Part shown: positions 45,708 to 53,955 of the stretch, piece after piece
Layout: each line of letters starts with the position of its first letter
Numbering within the stretch: the stretch's first letter is position 1
Assembly (NCBI RefSeq): GCF_011927665.1
Contig: NZ_JAATJA010000005.1
Location: 1 to 64,000 of the forward strand
DNA from: Desulfobaculum xiamenense
Lineage (GTDB): Bacteria; Desulfobacterota; Desulfovibrionia; Desulfovibrionales; Desulfovibrionaceae
Length of the DNA: 64,000 nucleotides
Direction: 5' to 3'
The notes under the pieces: generated by a model
Told to the model about the DNA's origin: nothing
Seen by the model: only the letters and a program-made list of their open reading frames with translations
Database searches by the model: none
Position numbers and translations under genes: made by a program

Positions 45708-46811
45708 TCAGTTTTCCTCGCTTCGTCTTTCTGAGAGAAATCTATCCAGTTCCTCAAGGAACACGGGAACAAGGTTCTCGTTGCCGCGAACCTTGCGGAT
45801 CACCTCGCCCTTGCGGAATATGATGCCCAATCCACGGCCCCCGGCGATGCCGATGTCGGCTTCGCGGGCCTCGCCGGGACCGTTGACCACACAGCCCATC
45901 ACCGCCACGGTGAACACTTCGGTCACGTGGCGCAGATGGCGCTCCACCTCCTGCGCGAGGCCAACGAGATCAATCTCCGTACGCCCGCAGGTGGGGCAGG
46001 ACACGATCTCGGGCCCACGGGCCCGAAGGCCCAGCGAACGCAGAATTTCCCACGCCACGCCCATCTCGTCCACCGGATCGCCGGTCAGCGAGACGCGCAT
46101 GGTGTCGCCGATGCCCTCGGCCAGAAGCAAACCAAGGCCGACGGACGACTTGACCGTGCCCCGGATGAGCGTCCCGGCCTCAGTCACGCCGATATGCAGC
46201 GGATAGTCGCAACGGGTTGCCAGCAGCCGATACGCGGCCACCGTGTTCAGCACCGATGACGACTTGATGGAAATCTTGATGTCGTGGAAATCGCGCTCCT
46301 CCAGCAGGCGCACGTGACCAAGGGCGCTTTCGACCATGGCCTCCGGCGTGGGACCGCCGAAACGCCGCAAAAGCCCCTTCTCCACGGAGCCGGAGTTGAC
46401 GCCAATGCGGATGGGCACGCATGCCGCACTGGCGGCGCGCACCACGGCGTCCACGGCGTGCTCGTCTCCGATGTTGCCGGGGTTGATGCGCAGACCGTCC
46501 ACTCCGGCATCCACCGCCCCAAGGGCCAGCCGATGGTCGAAGTGGATATCCGCCACGAGGGGAACGCTGACGCGCTTGCGGATTTCAGCCAGCGCGCGGA
46601 CAGCGTCGTCGTCCAGCACGGCCAGCCGCACGATCTCGCACCCCGCCGCGGCGAGGGATTCGATCTGCGCAAGGGTGGCCGCCACGTCACGCGTGTCGGT
46701 ATTCGCCATGCTCTGGACCACCACGGGATTATCCCCGCCAATGGCCACATTTCCCACCCGAATCACGCGCGACCGACGCCGCGCGGGCAGGACTGCCTGT
46801 TCCATGCTCAT
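45708..46811 (-). CDS. ispG: HMBPP synthase (GcpE)
   Basis: A 367-residue [4Fe-4S] enzyme that makes 4-hydroxy-3-methylbut-2-enyl diphosphate. VQSMANTDTRD at the start, LVADIHFDHRLAL, and the cluster cysteines in SCPTCGRTEID and VMGCVVNGPGEA. Start at MSMEQAV behind AAGGAGG. First gene of the ispG-proS-lysE-xseA-M23-xseB-ispA-dxs run; reductant could be the ferredoxin type found in this window (inference). Confidence 0.96.
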   Translation of the reverse strand: MSMEQAVLPARRRSRVIRVGNVAIGGDNPVVVQSMANTDTRDVAATLAQIESLAAAGCEIVRLAVLDDDAVRALAEIRKRVSVPLVADIHFDHRLALGAVDAGVDGLRINPGNIGDEHAVDAVVRAASAACVPIRIGVNSGSVEKGLLRRFGGPTPEAMVESALGHVRLLEERDFHDIKISIKSSSVLNTVAAYRLLATRCDYPLHIGVTEAGTLIRGTVKSSVGLGLLLAEGIGDTMRVSLTGDPVDEMGVAWEILRSLGLRARGPEIVSCPTCGRTEIDLVGLAQEVERHLRHVTEVFTVAVMGCVVNGPGEAREADIGIAGGRGLGIIFRKGEVIRKVRGNENLVPVFLEELDRFLSERRSEEN

Positions 46812-46835
46812 GCGCCTCCTTGGAAGCGTACACTT

Positions 46836-46862
46836 GTTATACGATTTCCCTCCGCAAGCCAA
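46836..46862 (-). promoter_or_regulatory. candidate promoter of the ispG-dxs operon
   Basis: On the minus strand TTGGCT, 15 bases, TATAAC; the -10 matches 5 of 6, but the spacer is short. It ends 24 bases before the ispG start. Confidence 0.4.
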
Positions 46863-46933
46863 GGCCCGCACGGCACCGCATCCCGGTCCGAACCCCGCGC
46901 CACTGTGCACCGCGAACCGATTCGCGCATGCAT

Positions 46934-47647
46934 TCAAAAGTAGCCGAGACTGTGCAGCATCTCCAGCTTGGCTTCCTTGTCCTGATCACGCCCGGCGCGT
47001 TCCGGTTCCGAAGCGTCCGACCTGCGCGTGCAGGGCATGCAGCCGAGCGAACGGTAGCCATCGGCGTAGAGCGAGCAGTATGGGAGAGCTTTATCAATGA
47101 TATATGCCCACACGTCCATCTCCGTGAATGCCAACACGGGATGCGCCAACAGATGCTCAGGATGTTCCCGCCGCTCGACGCATGGCCTCTCCTGCCGGGA
47201 CGCGTGCTCGTCGGCACGGATGCCGGTAAACAGCACCCGCACGCCGTTTTCGGCCAGCGCGCGCTGTAGCGGACGGACCTTGAGATCACGACAGCAGGCC
47301 ACCTTGTCCACGGCCAGCGGATACCCGGCCAGTTCGACCTCGGGCCGCGCCACGACAAGCTCCACGTCCCACTGTCGGGCCACCTCGTCGCGCAGGGCGA
47401 TGACCTCGGGAAACTTGCATCCGGTATCGATATTCACCGCCCGCAGCGGCGCTCCCGGCGCATAACTGCGCAGACACTCCCGCCACAGGGCAAGGGCCAC
47501 CGTGGAATCCTTGCCGCCGGTCCATGCCACGGCAATCTCCTCCGGCGCGGCCAACTCCGCCATGGAGCGCATGAAGGCCACACAGGCCTCAGCCTTTTCG
47601 GCAAGCGTCTTGGCAGTGCGCTCCAGTTGCGGTAGACTCGTCTTCAT
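46934..47647 (-). CDS. APS/PAPS-reductase-like protein lacking the C-terminal catalytic Cys
   Basis: A 237-residue ATP-PPase-fold protein of the CysH/CysD group. The PP-loop is AWTGGKDSTVALALW. ACCRDLKVRPLQRAL and GCMPCTRR form the CC...CxxC set that binds a [4Fe-4S] cluster in assimilatory APS reductases. However, the chain ends EAKLEMLHSLGYF; the ECGLH-type motif holding the catalytic cysteine is absent. It could be a reductase working with another thiol, or a different adenylyl-sulfate or ATP-using enzyme. AGAGGAT precedes the ATG. A longer frame upstream runs through the tRNA and is not used. Confidence 0.85.
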   Translation of the reverse strand: MKTSLPQLERTAKTLAEKAEACVAFMRSMAELAAPEEIAVAWTGGKDSTVALALWRECLRSYAPGAPLRAVNIDTGCKFPEVIALRDEVARQWDVELVVARPEVELAGYPLAVDKVACCRDLKVRPLQRALAENGVRVLFTGIRADEHASRQERPCVERREHPEHLLAHPVLAFTEMDVWAYIIDKALPYCSLYADGYRSLGCMPCTRRSDASEPERAGRDQDKEAKLEMLHSLGYF

Positions 47648-47775
47648 AACGACATATCCTCTGTTCGGTATTCGCGCCTTGCGGCGCAGGCACAGGGATA
47701 GCGCAGCGGCCCGCCGCCGACAACCCGGCAGGGACCGAAGAAGCGGGGATTTTTCCACCTTTCGAAAAAAAGCGC

Positions 47776-47804
47776 TTGACGGTGAAGACGGAAAACCATA
47801 CACA
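47776..47804 (+). promoter_or_regulatory. promoter of tRNA-Arg copy 1
   Basis: TTGACG, 17-base spacer, TACACA, 20 bases before the tRNA 5' end. Confidence 0.65.
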
Positions 47805-47824
47805 CCTTTTCGCGCCAACGACGT

Positions 47825-47901
47825 GGGCCCGTAGCTCAGCTGGATAGAGTGCCTGGCTACGAACCAGTAGGTCGCAGGTTCGAATCCTGCCGGGCCCACC
47901 A
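47825..47901 (+). tRNA. tRNA-Arg (ACG), copy 1
   Basis: A 77-base cloverleaf with CCA encoded. Acceptor GGGCCCG/CGGGCCC, D-stem GCTC/GAGT, anticodon loop CTACGAA giving anticodon ACG (A34 presumably changed to inosine), T-loop TTCGAAT. The top pair of the anticodon stem (C-T, positions 27-43) is a mismatch, the other four pair. Closest in pattern to E. coli tRNA-Arg2. Identical to copies 2 and 3. Confidence 0.97.
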
Positions 47902-47911
47902 CGCAAGTACA

Positions 47912-47940
47912 GCCTCGAAGCAACCGCTTCGAGGCTTTTT
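47912..47940 (+). terminator. terminator of tRNA-Arg copy 1
   Basis: GCCTCGAAGC / GCTTCGAGGC stem, AACC loop, then TTTTT. Confidence 0.92.
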
Positions 47941-47963
47941 CATTTTCCGCCCCCGCGCAGCCA

Positions 47964-47992
47964 GTGACAAGCGCCGCCACCGCTGATACTCT
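47964..47992 (+). promoter_or_regulatory. candidate promoter of the DUF3124 gene
   Basis: GTGACA, 17-base spacer, TACTCT, ending 39 bases before the start codon. Matches are 5 of 6 and 3 of 6. Confidence 0.35.
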
Positions 47993-48031
47993 TGCCTCGC
48001 TTCCGAAAACCAGCCATCAAGCGAGGCTACG

Positions 48032-48526
48032 ATGCTTCACGTATTCCGTTCAGTCCTTGCGCTCCTCATTCTCGCCGCCTTTCTGACGGCCAGTCCGGCC
48101 ATGGCCGAAGATTTCCTCGGCAAAAGCCGCGGCCAGACCATCTACGTGCCGAGCTACTCGCACATCTACCACGGCATGAAGAACCGAAGCGTCCAGCTCA
48201 CCACCATGCTCAGCGTGCGAAACACCAACCCCCGCGAGACCATCACCCTGACCGCCGTGAAATACTACGACACGGACGGCAACCTCGTGCGCAACTACCT
48301 GCCCGAGCCCGTCTCCGTGGGCTCGATGGCCACGCGCGAGTTCATCGTCGCCCTCAAGGATACGCAGGGCGGCTCCGGCGCGAATTTCATCGTGGAGTGG
48401 ACTTCCGACAAGCAGGTGACCAACCCCATCGTCGAAACGCTCATGATCAGCACGGAATCGAGCCTTGGCATCTCCTTCCTGTGCGAGGGACGAGTCATCG
48501 CGGAGCGCGACGGCACCAAGAGGTGA
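48032..48526 (+). CDS. DUF3124 secreted protein
   Basis: A 164-residue protein with a clear signal peptide (MLHVFRSVLALLILAAFL..., cleavage near AMAED). The mature part, with GQTIYVPSYSHIYHG and VNLTTML-like LTTMLSVRNTNP, matches DUF3124 as I know it, a beta-sandwich family of unknown function in Desulfovibrio and related bacteria. GAGG lies six bases before the ATG. The gene lies between tRNA-Arg copies 1 and 2, which make 96-bp direct repeats around it. Confidence 0.85.
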   Translation: MLHVFRSVLALLILAAFLTASPAMAEDFLGKSRGQTIYVPSYSHIYHGMKNRSVQLTTMLSVRNTNPRETITLTAVKYYDTDGNLVRNYLPEPVSVGSMATREFIVALKDTQGGSGANFIVEWTSDKQVTNPIVETLMISTESSLGISFLCEGRVIAERDGTKR

Positions 48527-48561
48527 TCTGCGTCGCCCTTCCATGTTTTTTCAGAAAGTTC

Positions 48562-48590
48562 TTGACGGCGAGGGGTGAAACGCCTAAATC
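48562..48590 (+). promoter_or_regulatory. promoter of tRNA-Arg copy 2
   Basis: TTGACG, 17-base spacer, TAAATC, with a GC-rich stretch (discriminator-like) before the tRNA. Confidence 0.68.
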
Positions 48591-48610
48591 CCCTTTCGCG
48601 CCAACGACGT

Positions 48611-48687
48611 GGGCCCGTAGCTCAGCTGGATAGAGTGCCTGGCTACGAACCAGTAGGTCGCAGGTTCGAATCCTGCCGGGCCCACCA
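48611..48687 (+). tRNA. tRNA-Arg (ACG), copy 2
   Basis: Same 77 bases as copy 1, with its own promoter and terminator. Anticodon ACG. Confidence 0.97.
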
Positions 48688-48696
48688 CGAAAGTCC

Positions 48697-48725
48697 GCCC
48701 CGAAGCATCAGCTTCGGGGCTTTTT
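48697..48725 (+). terminator. terminator of tRNA-Arg copy 2
   Basis: GCCCCGAAGC / GCTTCGGGGC stem, ATCA loop, then TTTTT. Confidence 0.92.
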
Positions 48726-48847
48726 CATGTTCGACGTCCAGAATGGCGTGTTCGCGATGCATCAACCGGGCGGGCACCCCTACACTGAGCCTCGCGAACC
48801 TCACGTGCAGAAAATTGCCTCGTTGCGAAATTGTTTCACAAAAGTTC

Positions 48848-48876
48848 TTGACGGCGAGGGGCGAAACGCCTAAATC
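48848..48876 (+). promoter_or_regulatory. promoter of tRNA-Arg copy 3
   Basis: TTGACG, 17-base spacer, TAAATC, one spacer base different from copy 2. Confidence 0.68.
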
Positions 48877-48896
48877 CCCTTTCGCGCCAACGACGT

Positions 48897-48973
48897 GGGC
48901 CCGTAGCTCAGCTGGATAGAGTGCCTGGCTACGAACCAGTAGGTCGCAGGTTCGAATCCTGCCGGGCCCACCA
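48897..48973 (+). tRNA. tRNA-Arg (ACG), copy 3
   Basis: Same 77 bases as copies 1 and 2; anticodon ACG. Confidence 0.97.
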
Positions 48974-48982
48974 CGAAAATCC

Positions 48983-49012
48983 GCCCCGAAGCATCAGCTT
49001 CGGGGCTTTTTT
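48983..49012 (+). terminator. terminator of tRNA-Arg copy 3
   Basis: GCCCCGAAGC / GCTTCGGGGC stem followed by TTTTTT. Confidence 0.92.
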
Positions 49013-49085
49013 ATGTTCAACGTCCTAAATGCACGCCATCACGCCACCCGCCCGGCACGCCGCGCACAGAACCGCACACCGCTCA

Positions 49086-51797
49086 TCATTCTAAACACAC
49101 CCCGCCGACGAGAGGGAGCCGCACCACGAAGCGCGCCCCCGGCCCGGCGTCCTCCACACGCAACTCCCCGCCATGCTTGCGCGTGACGATGAAGTACGAC
49201 ACGGAAAGGCCAAGCCCAGTCCCATCTCCCGGCGAGCGCGTGGTGTAGAACGGCTCGAAGACGCGCCTGCGCTCACTCTCGGGAACGCCGGGACCATTGT
49301 CCTCAACCTCGATGACGGCAAAATTCCCTTCCTTGCGCGTGCACACGCCGATGACAGGCTCCGGCACGCTGGCGACGGCCTGTGCGGCATTGCGCAACAG
49401 GTTCAGGACCACCTGTTCGATGTCGGCCCGCACGCAGGGCACGCACTCCACGCCCGCCCCATTCTCGCGCTCCACACGAACCATGGAAAAATCCACCTGC
49501 CGCGCAAGGCTCTCGTCCGTAGCGACCAGCTCCAGCGAACGCGACACGCATTCCGCGAGGTCGCACGGCTCAAGCCGGATAGCCCCCACGTCGCCAAGCT
49601 CCAGCATCCCGCGCACGATTCCCGCCGCTCGATTCCCGGCATCGCGTATACCGTCGAGCATGCGGAAAATCCCCCGCTCGTACAAATAGGCCCGCACCTG
49701 CGGCAAGCCCACCCCCACCCGTTCGGCGGCAATCAGATTGCCCTTCACAGCATCGGACAGCCTGCGCTCCACATTCTGGGCGCTCTGGAGGATGGCCCCC
49801 AGCGGATTGTTCAGCTCATGCGCCATACCCGCAGCCAGCCCCCCAAGCGCCTGCATCTTCTCGTTCTGGACCATCATGTCTCGCATGCGCCGCGCTTCGG
49901 TGACATCACGCACAATGGCCTGCACATACTTTCCGTCGCCCACCGCATATCCCGCGAGCGAAACCTCCGCCTCGAAGGAAGTTCCGTCCGCGCGCACATG
50001 CTCCCAATCAAAAACGCACGCCTCGCCGCGCTCGGCCATGTCGAACAGCTCGCCAGCGCGCACGGAGGACAACTCGCCTCCGGGCTGCCTACGAACCGAA
50101 AGCGATGCTGGCGTACGCCCCACAAGCTCCTCGAAATCAAGCCCAAACAGCCGCTGCGCACTGCTGTTGCAATCGACGATACGCCCTCCGCGCACGATGA
50201 GAATGGCGTCGTGCGCGGATTCGAACAGCAGACGGTAGCGGGCCTCACTCTCGCTGAGCGCCTTTCGTGCGGCCCGCCGTTCCGTCACGTCATCCCCGAA
50301 GCCGACAATCTCGACAAGATCGCCACGCGGCCCGTAGCGATTCATGGACGTCCAGACGACGGTGCGCCGCATTCCGTCCGCCGTGGTCAGCACCATTTCA
50401 TATCCGCCCACATCGCCGCCTTCCATCCGCTCGAAGAGTCTGTCGATCTGCGCCCGCTCATCACCGGGGTAGAACGTGTCCCACCAGTTGCGCCCGACAA
50501 GCTGCTCCGTGGTCCACCCGGTCACCTGTTCGCCGAAGGGATTGATGAAATTCGTCGTGCCGTCGGGCGCGACACCGCAAATGACGGCCGGAGTTCGCGC
50601 GATGAGATCGGCGGACCGGTCGCGCTCGTACATCACGGCCGCTCGCGAGCGGCGAAGAATGATGACTGATGTCGAAAGAACAAAGGTCATGACCACGGCC
50701 AGCCCGAGTGTGCCGCCGAACATGAACGCCGCCGCCCGCTTGATGCGCACCTCGTCCGGCGGCCGACCGATGATGCGCGAACCGGCGGGAAGATCGGCCT
50801 CGGCCAGACCATAACGATGCAATTGGGCGTAATCGAAGGTAAACACGCCGGCGACATCTCCAACCACGGGGATGTTCGCAGGCGATTCCCCGCCGAGGAT
50901 TCGGGCCGCCAGCCGCGCCGCAGCCCGTCCCTGCTCGTATCCGCAAGCGCACTTGCCGCCAAGCACACCCCGCCCAATGAGCAATTCCGTCCTGTCGAAG
51001 ACCGGCACGGGACTCGTTCGGAGAATGGCCGAAATCTGCTCCTGCGAGACATCATCGCCGACCATATCCTTCCAAAACGAAAGAAAGAACACGAAGGAAT
51101 CGCGCGGAAGTTCCGGAATGCGCGCCCGCAGATCGCCCACAGTGACATCGCGCAGCAGCAGAACGGGAAGATCGGAATGCTCCTGCGCCACCACGTCCAT
51201 AAAGGCTTCGAGATTTATCTCGCCGGTCGGGGTCCGGTCCGCAATCACGTAGACCCACGCGACATCCGGCAAAAGTCGACGGGCAAGGTGCAACGTTTCC
51301 GAATACTCCACGCGCTCGACAACGCCGGTCACGTTGCCCGCAGTGCCGAGCATTTCAGGCGAGTATCCGTTCACCCCGCAGAAGACGATGGCGGCGTCCG
51401 GAAACAGCGTACGGCCATGCTCCACGGCAAAACGAAGCGCCGTGTTGTCTGAAACGAGGACCACTGCGAAGCGCGTTCGACGATATTTGCGGTAATAGGC
51501 ATCCCGCAAGGCATGCAGATAAGCGGGGCTGTGGTCGCGCTTGGTGTCCATATACTCGACGAACACGTCCAGATCGCCGAAGTCGTCGAGCACCTCGCGA
51601 TACCCGCGCATGATGTTCTCGGTCCACAGCGACGGATGGTAGGAATGCAGGAAGAGCACCGCCCGCCGCCCCTGAAGATCGGACGAAGCGGCGCAGGGCA
51701 GGATCGTCGAAACGATAACGCACGCGGCACAAAACGCAATGAAACCACTCCAACCGCCGTGACGGCGAATGAAGACCGGCCAGGGAAAATAATCCAT
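49086..51797 (-). CDS. sensor kinase with substrate-binding-like outer domain, two PAS, HisKA
   Basis: A 903-residue protein. Signal-anchor (about 18-40); outer domain (about 43-350) beginning RRAVLFLHSYHPSLWTENIM, resembling ABC substrate-binding proteins (PF04392-like); membrane helix (about 365-388); two PAS domains (about 400-520 and 525-650); HisKA with AAGMAHELNNPLGAI; ATPase with NLLRNAAQAV, DNGPGVP and GDGTGLGLSVS. As in the kinase at 35508-37883, the HisKA hairpin is lengthened and contains YLYERGIFRML. GGAGG precedes the ATG. No regulator gene is adjacent. Confidence 0.9.
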   Translation of the reverse strand: MDYFPWPVFIRRHGGWSGFIAFCAACVIVSTILPCAASSDLQGRRAVLFLHSYHPSLWTENIMRGYREVLDDFGDLDVFVEYMDTKRDHSPAYLHALRDAYYRKYRRTRFAVVLVSDNTALRFAVEHGRTLFPDAAIVFCGVNGYSPEMLGTAGNVTGVVERVEYSETLHLARRLLPDVAWVYVIADRTPTGEINLEAFMDVVAQEHSDLPVLLLRDVTVGDLRARIPELPRDSFVFFLSFWKDMVGDDVSQEQISAILRTSPVPVFDRTELLIGRGVLGGKCACGYEQGRAAARLAARILGGESPANIPVVGDVAGVFTFDYAQLHRYGLAEADLPAGSRIIGRPPDEVRIKRAAAFMFGGTLGLAVVMTFVLSTSVIILRRSRAAVMYERDRSADLIARTPAVICGVAPDGTTNFINPFGEQVTGWTTEQLVGRNWWDTFYPGDERAQIDRLFERMEGGDVGGYEMVLTTADGMRRTVVWTSMNRYGPRGDLVEIVGFGDDVTERRAARKALSESEARYRLLFESAHDAILIVRGGRIVDCNSSAQRLFGLDFEELVGRTPASLSVRRQPGGELSSVRAGELFDMAERGEACVFDWEHVRADGTSFEAEVSLAGYAVGDGKYVQAIVRDVTEARRMRDMMVQNEKMQALGGLAAGMAHELNNPLGAILQSAQNVERRLSDAVKGNLIAAERVGVGLPQVRAYLYERGIFRMLDGIRDAGNRAAGIVRGMLELGDVGAIRLEPCDLAECVSRSLELVATDESLARQVDFSMVRVERENGAGVECVPCVRADIEQVVLNLLRNAAQAVASVPEPVIGVCTRKEGNFAVIEVEDNGPGVPESERRRVFEPFYTTRSPGDGTGLGLSVSYFIVTRKHGGELRVEDAGPGARFVVRLPLVGGVCLE

Positions 51798-52030
51798 CCG
51801 GTGAGCCTCCGAGCGGAGAAATCGTCAAGTCGGCATGCACCAACCGCATGTTCCGAACCGAGCACCCGATTCTATCGAACAAGTTGTATCGCAAACCAAA
51901 ACGCTCGACAACACGGATGGCCGTCAAACATTGCCTTTCGCCCGACGCTGGGATAGAAAAAAGTCAGCGGCTCGTTTCCCATCCGGGGAAAACGCTCTTG
52001 CTTCACCATACATTTCAGGCGACTACGACA

Positions 52031-52858
52031 ATGCACAGCGACCCGATCGGCACACCTTTCCAGCGCGTCAAACGCAACATCGCGCGAGCCTCGAACCATT
52101 TGAACAAGAACGACTTCCTGAAGGCGGTGGACGCCGCCCGGACCGCCTTTGCGCTCGTCCCAGCATGCACTACCGTCGTCGGCCAGCAGAAGATCGAACT
52201 GCGCTTCATGCTCGAGGAATTCTGCGACAAGTTCAGCAACACGCCAGGCATCCTGCTCATCCTCTCGCGCATGAAGATGCGCGCCAGACCCTACCTGAAG
52301 TTCGTGAACGGCAATCACGAGATGATCGCCAGCAGGCTTGAGATCTTCGGTACGCGCCTTGAGGACATGGAGCGGGAAAAGGTGGAGCGCCACGAACTCC
52401 AGCGCGATGCGCGCCGAAAGGAGCTTCTGGACAAGGGACAGCAGTGCCTCGACTCCGGCGAAACGCCTCGCGGAAAGGCCTACCTGCGCCGTGTTGCCGA
52501 AGAGTTTGGCGACGAACCCGGCGTAGTGACCGACGTGGGCAAACGCATGCTCGCCGCGGAGCTTTTCCCAGAGGCTGCCGAAATTCTTGAGGAAAGCCGC
52601 AGCCGCTTCCCCGGGGATAGCGAGGCCTATCAGCACTGCGTGCACGCCTATCTGGGCATGGGCGAGTTCGCCAAGGCGGAGGCCGTCTACAAGGACGCGC
52701 TACGCCAATTCGGCAACCACCCCATCACCCTGCTCAACTTAAGCAAGCTCTACCTCGCGTGGCGAAAGCGCGACGAGGCCTACGACTACGCCCGCCGCGC
52801 CCTAGAGGCCGACCCCTCGCTCGACGAGGCGCGGGCCATCATGGATAGGACAGCCTAG
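52031..52858 (+). CDS. TPR-repeat protein
   Basis: A 275-residue soluble protein. The N-terminal part (1-120) is basic and helical; from about residue 125 there are TPR-like repeats, clearest in KGQQCLDSGETPRGKAYLRR, DSEAYQHCVHAYLGMGEFAKAEAVYKDALR (split) and LLNLSKLYLAWRKRDEAYDYARRALEADPS (split). A scaffold role is inferred. The frame opens 61 codons further upstream, but that part looks non-coding. No strong ribosome-binding site. Confidence 0.78.
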   Translation: MHSDPIGTPFQRVKRNIARASNHLNKNDFLKAVDAARTAFALVPACTTVVGQQKIELRFMLEEFCDKFSNTPGILLILSRMKMRARPYLKFVNGNHEMIASRLEIFGTRLEDMEREKVERHELQRDARRKELLDKGQQCLDSGETPRGKAYLRRVAEEFGDEPGVVTDVGKRMLAAELFPEAAEILEESRSRFPGDSEAYQHCVHAYLGMGEFAKAEAVYKDALRQFGNHPITLLNLSKLYLAWRKRDEAYDYARRALEADPSLDEARAIMDRTA

Positions 52859-52905
52859 CCCCGCGCTGGCCACATCACTCATTCCAGACACAACGGATCG
52901 AACGC

Positions 52906-53124
52906 ATGGATCTTAAGGCGAGCATCGCTCGTGCATGGCGCACGGCCAAGGAAGAAGGCCGCGACATGGTCGTCGGCAAGGAACGCGGAACGGGCTGGAT
53001 CATCCTGCCCATGGACGACTCCCGCTCGGACATGATGGACCCGAGCATCATCGTGACCCCCACCGGACTGCGCTACCCGGACGACCACGACACCGTGGCA
53101 CAACTCATCGCGCGGGGAGAGTGA
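52906..53124 (+). CDS. small hypothetical protein
   Basis: A 72-residue protein beginning MDLKASIARAWRTAKEEG. It has a basic helical start and a beta-like centre (GTGWIILPMDD). No domain recognised. It follows the TPR gene by 47 bases on the same strand and ends nine bases before the convergent DUF3108 gene. Confidence 0.62.
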   Translation: MDLKASIARAWRTAKEEGRDMVVGKERGTGWIILPMDDSRSDMMDPSIIVTPTGLRYPDDHDTVAQLIARGE

Positions 53125-53133
53125 GGCCTCGCC

Positions 53134-53955
53134 TCAAAACGGCTGCGCCCGCCCCAAGCGTTCCACCCGCACCAGCTCTGCGGTGAAATGCCCGGCAAAC
53201 CCGGCAACCACGGCCTGAACGCGAATGCGAAGCGGCAGGCGCAGTTGATCCCCACTCGCCCAGATGAGCCATTCGCCATCCCCCCACGGCACGAACGGTC
53301 CATCCAGCCCAGCCATACGCACGGCGAAAAGCTCGGCGTCGCGCCAACCGCCACGGGTACGGATGCGCTCGCGCCCCATGCGGACAACGGCCATGTCGTC
53401 GTCCCGCAGGCCGTCAGACACACGGGCACCAAACACATCCCCACCTCCGCCGACCGCCCGGCGTAGAAGATACAGTACCGCCAGCGGATCGGACACCGCG
53501 CCCACATCCTCGCGCCGCGTCACGTCGCCGTTCTCGTCGTGCCGGACGCTCCCCGTCCCCTCGACATCGAACCACGTCTCGAACCCGCTTTGCACACGCC
53601 CCTCACGCACCTGTCGCGCATAACGGCACGAGCGCGCGAACCCGTCGCGGGACTCGGACTCCACCCGATCACGCACCTTCGCGAACATGTCCGCCAGCGC
53701 GTTGGAACGGGCCTGAAGCGTCACCCGGCAGCCCCCGCACACCCCGTCGACGGCGCTGGTCTCCAGCGTGGCGGAACCTACGGGCAGCGGCCCCCAATGC
53801 AAGTAGAATTCAAGACGTTCGGACACGCCGCCGCAGTCCCCGGCACGGGCGCAGGGCACCAGCCACAGCGCAGCGACAAGCGCCACCGCGCACGCGCAGG
53901 CCAGGCACCGCGCAAACCCGGCGCACCTAGACCATGGCAAGCCGACTGTCCGCAC
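53134..53955 (-). CDS. DUF3108 secreted protein
   Basis: About 273 residues with a signal peptide rich in Ala and Cys (ending near PCARAGD) and a beta-rich mature part: RLEFYLHWGPLPVGSATLE, then SDPLAVLYLLRRAVGGG, a DUF3108-type pattern. In this family proteins are thought to be periplasmic or outer-membrane associated; function unknown. The start is doubtful: a TTG at 53976, the GTG at 53955 used here and a TTG at 53940 are the candidates, all inside the end of the upstream cyclic-nucleotide gene, so translation is probably coupled to it. Confidence 0.78.
   Translation of the reverse strand: MRTVGLPWSRCAGFARCLACACAVALVAALWLVPCARAGDCGGVSERLEFYLHWGPLPVGSATLETSAVDGVCGGCRVTLQARSNALADMFAKVRDRVESESRDGFARSCRYARQVREGRVQSGFETWFDVEGTGSVRHDENGDVTRREDVGAVSDPLAVLYLLRRAVGGGGDVFGARVSDGLRDDDMAVVRMGRERIRTRGGWRDAELFAVRMAGLDGPFVPWGDGEWLIWASGDQLRLPLRIRVQAVVAGFAGHFTAELVRVERLGRAQPF

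Larger units (their letters stand above)
48555..48739 (+). repeat. 185-bp duplicated tRNA unit, copy A
   Basis: Promoter, tRNA-Arg, terminator and flanks; differs from copy B (48841-49025) at only four bases that I can count by eye. Confidence 0.9.
48841..49025 (+). repeat. 185-bp duplicated tRNA unit, copy B
   Basis: Direct repeat of 48555-48739 at a distance of 286 bases; four mismatches, none inside the tRNA or promoter boxes. Confidence 0.9.

Noticed and set aside
47825-48973. Genomic island integrated at the tRNA-Arg genes
   Set aside because: Direct repeats of the tRNA exist, but there is no integrase, excisionase or foreign-looking base composition between them, only a DUF3124 gene; duplication is the simpler explanation.
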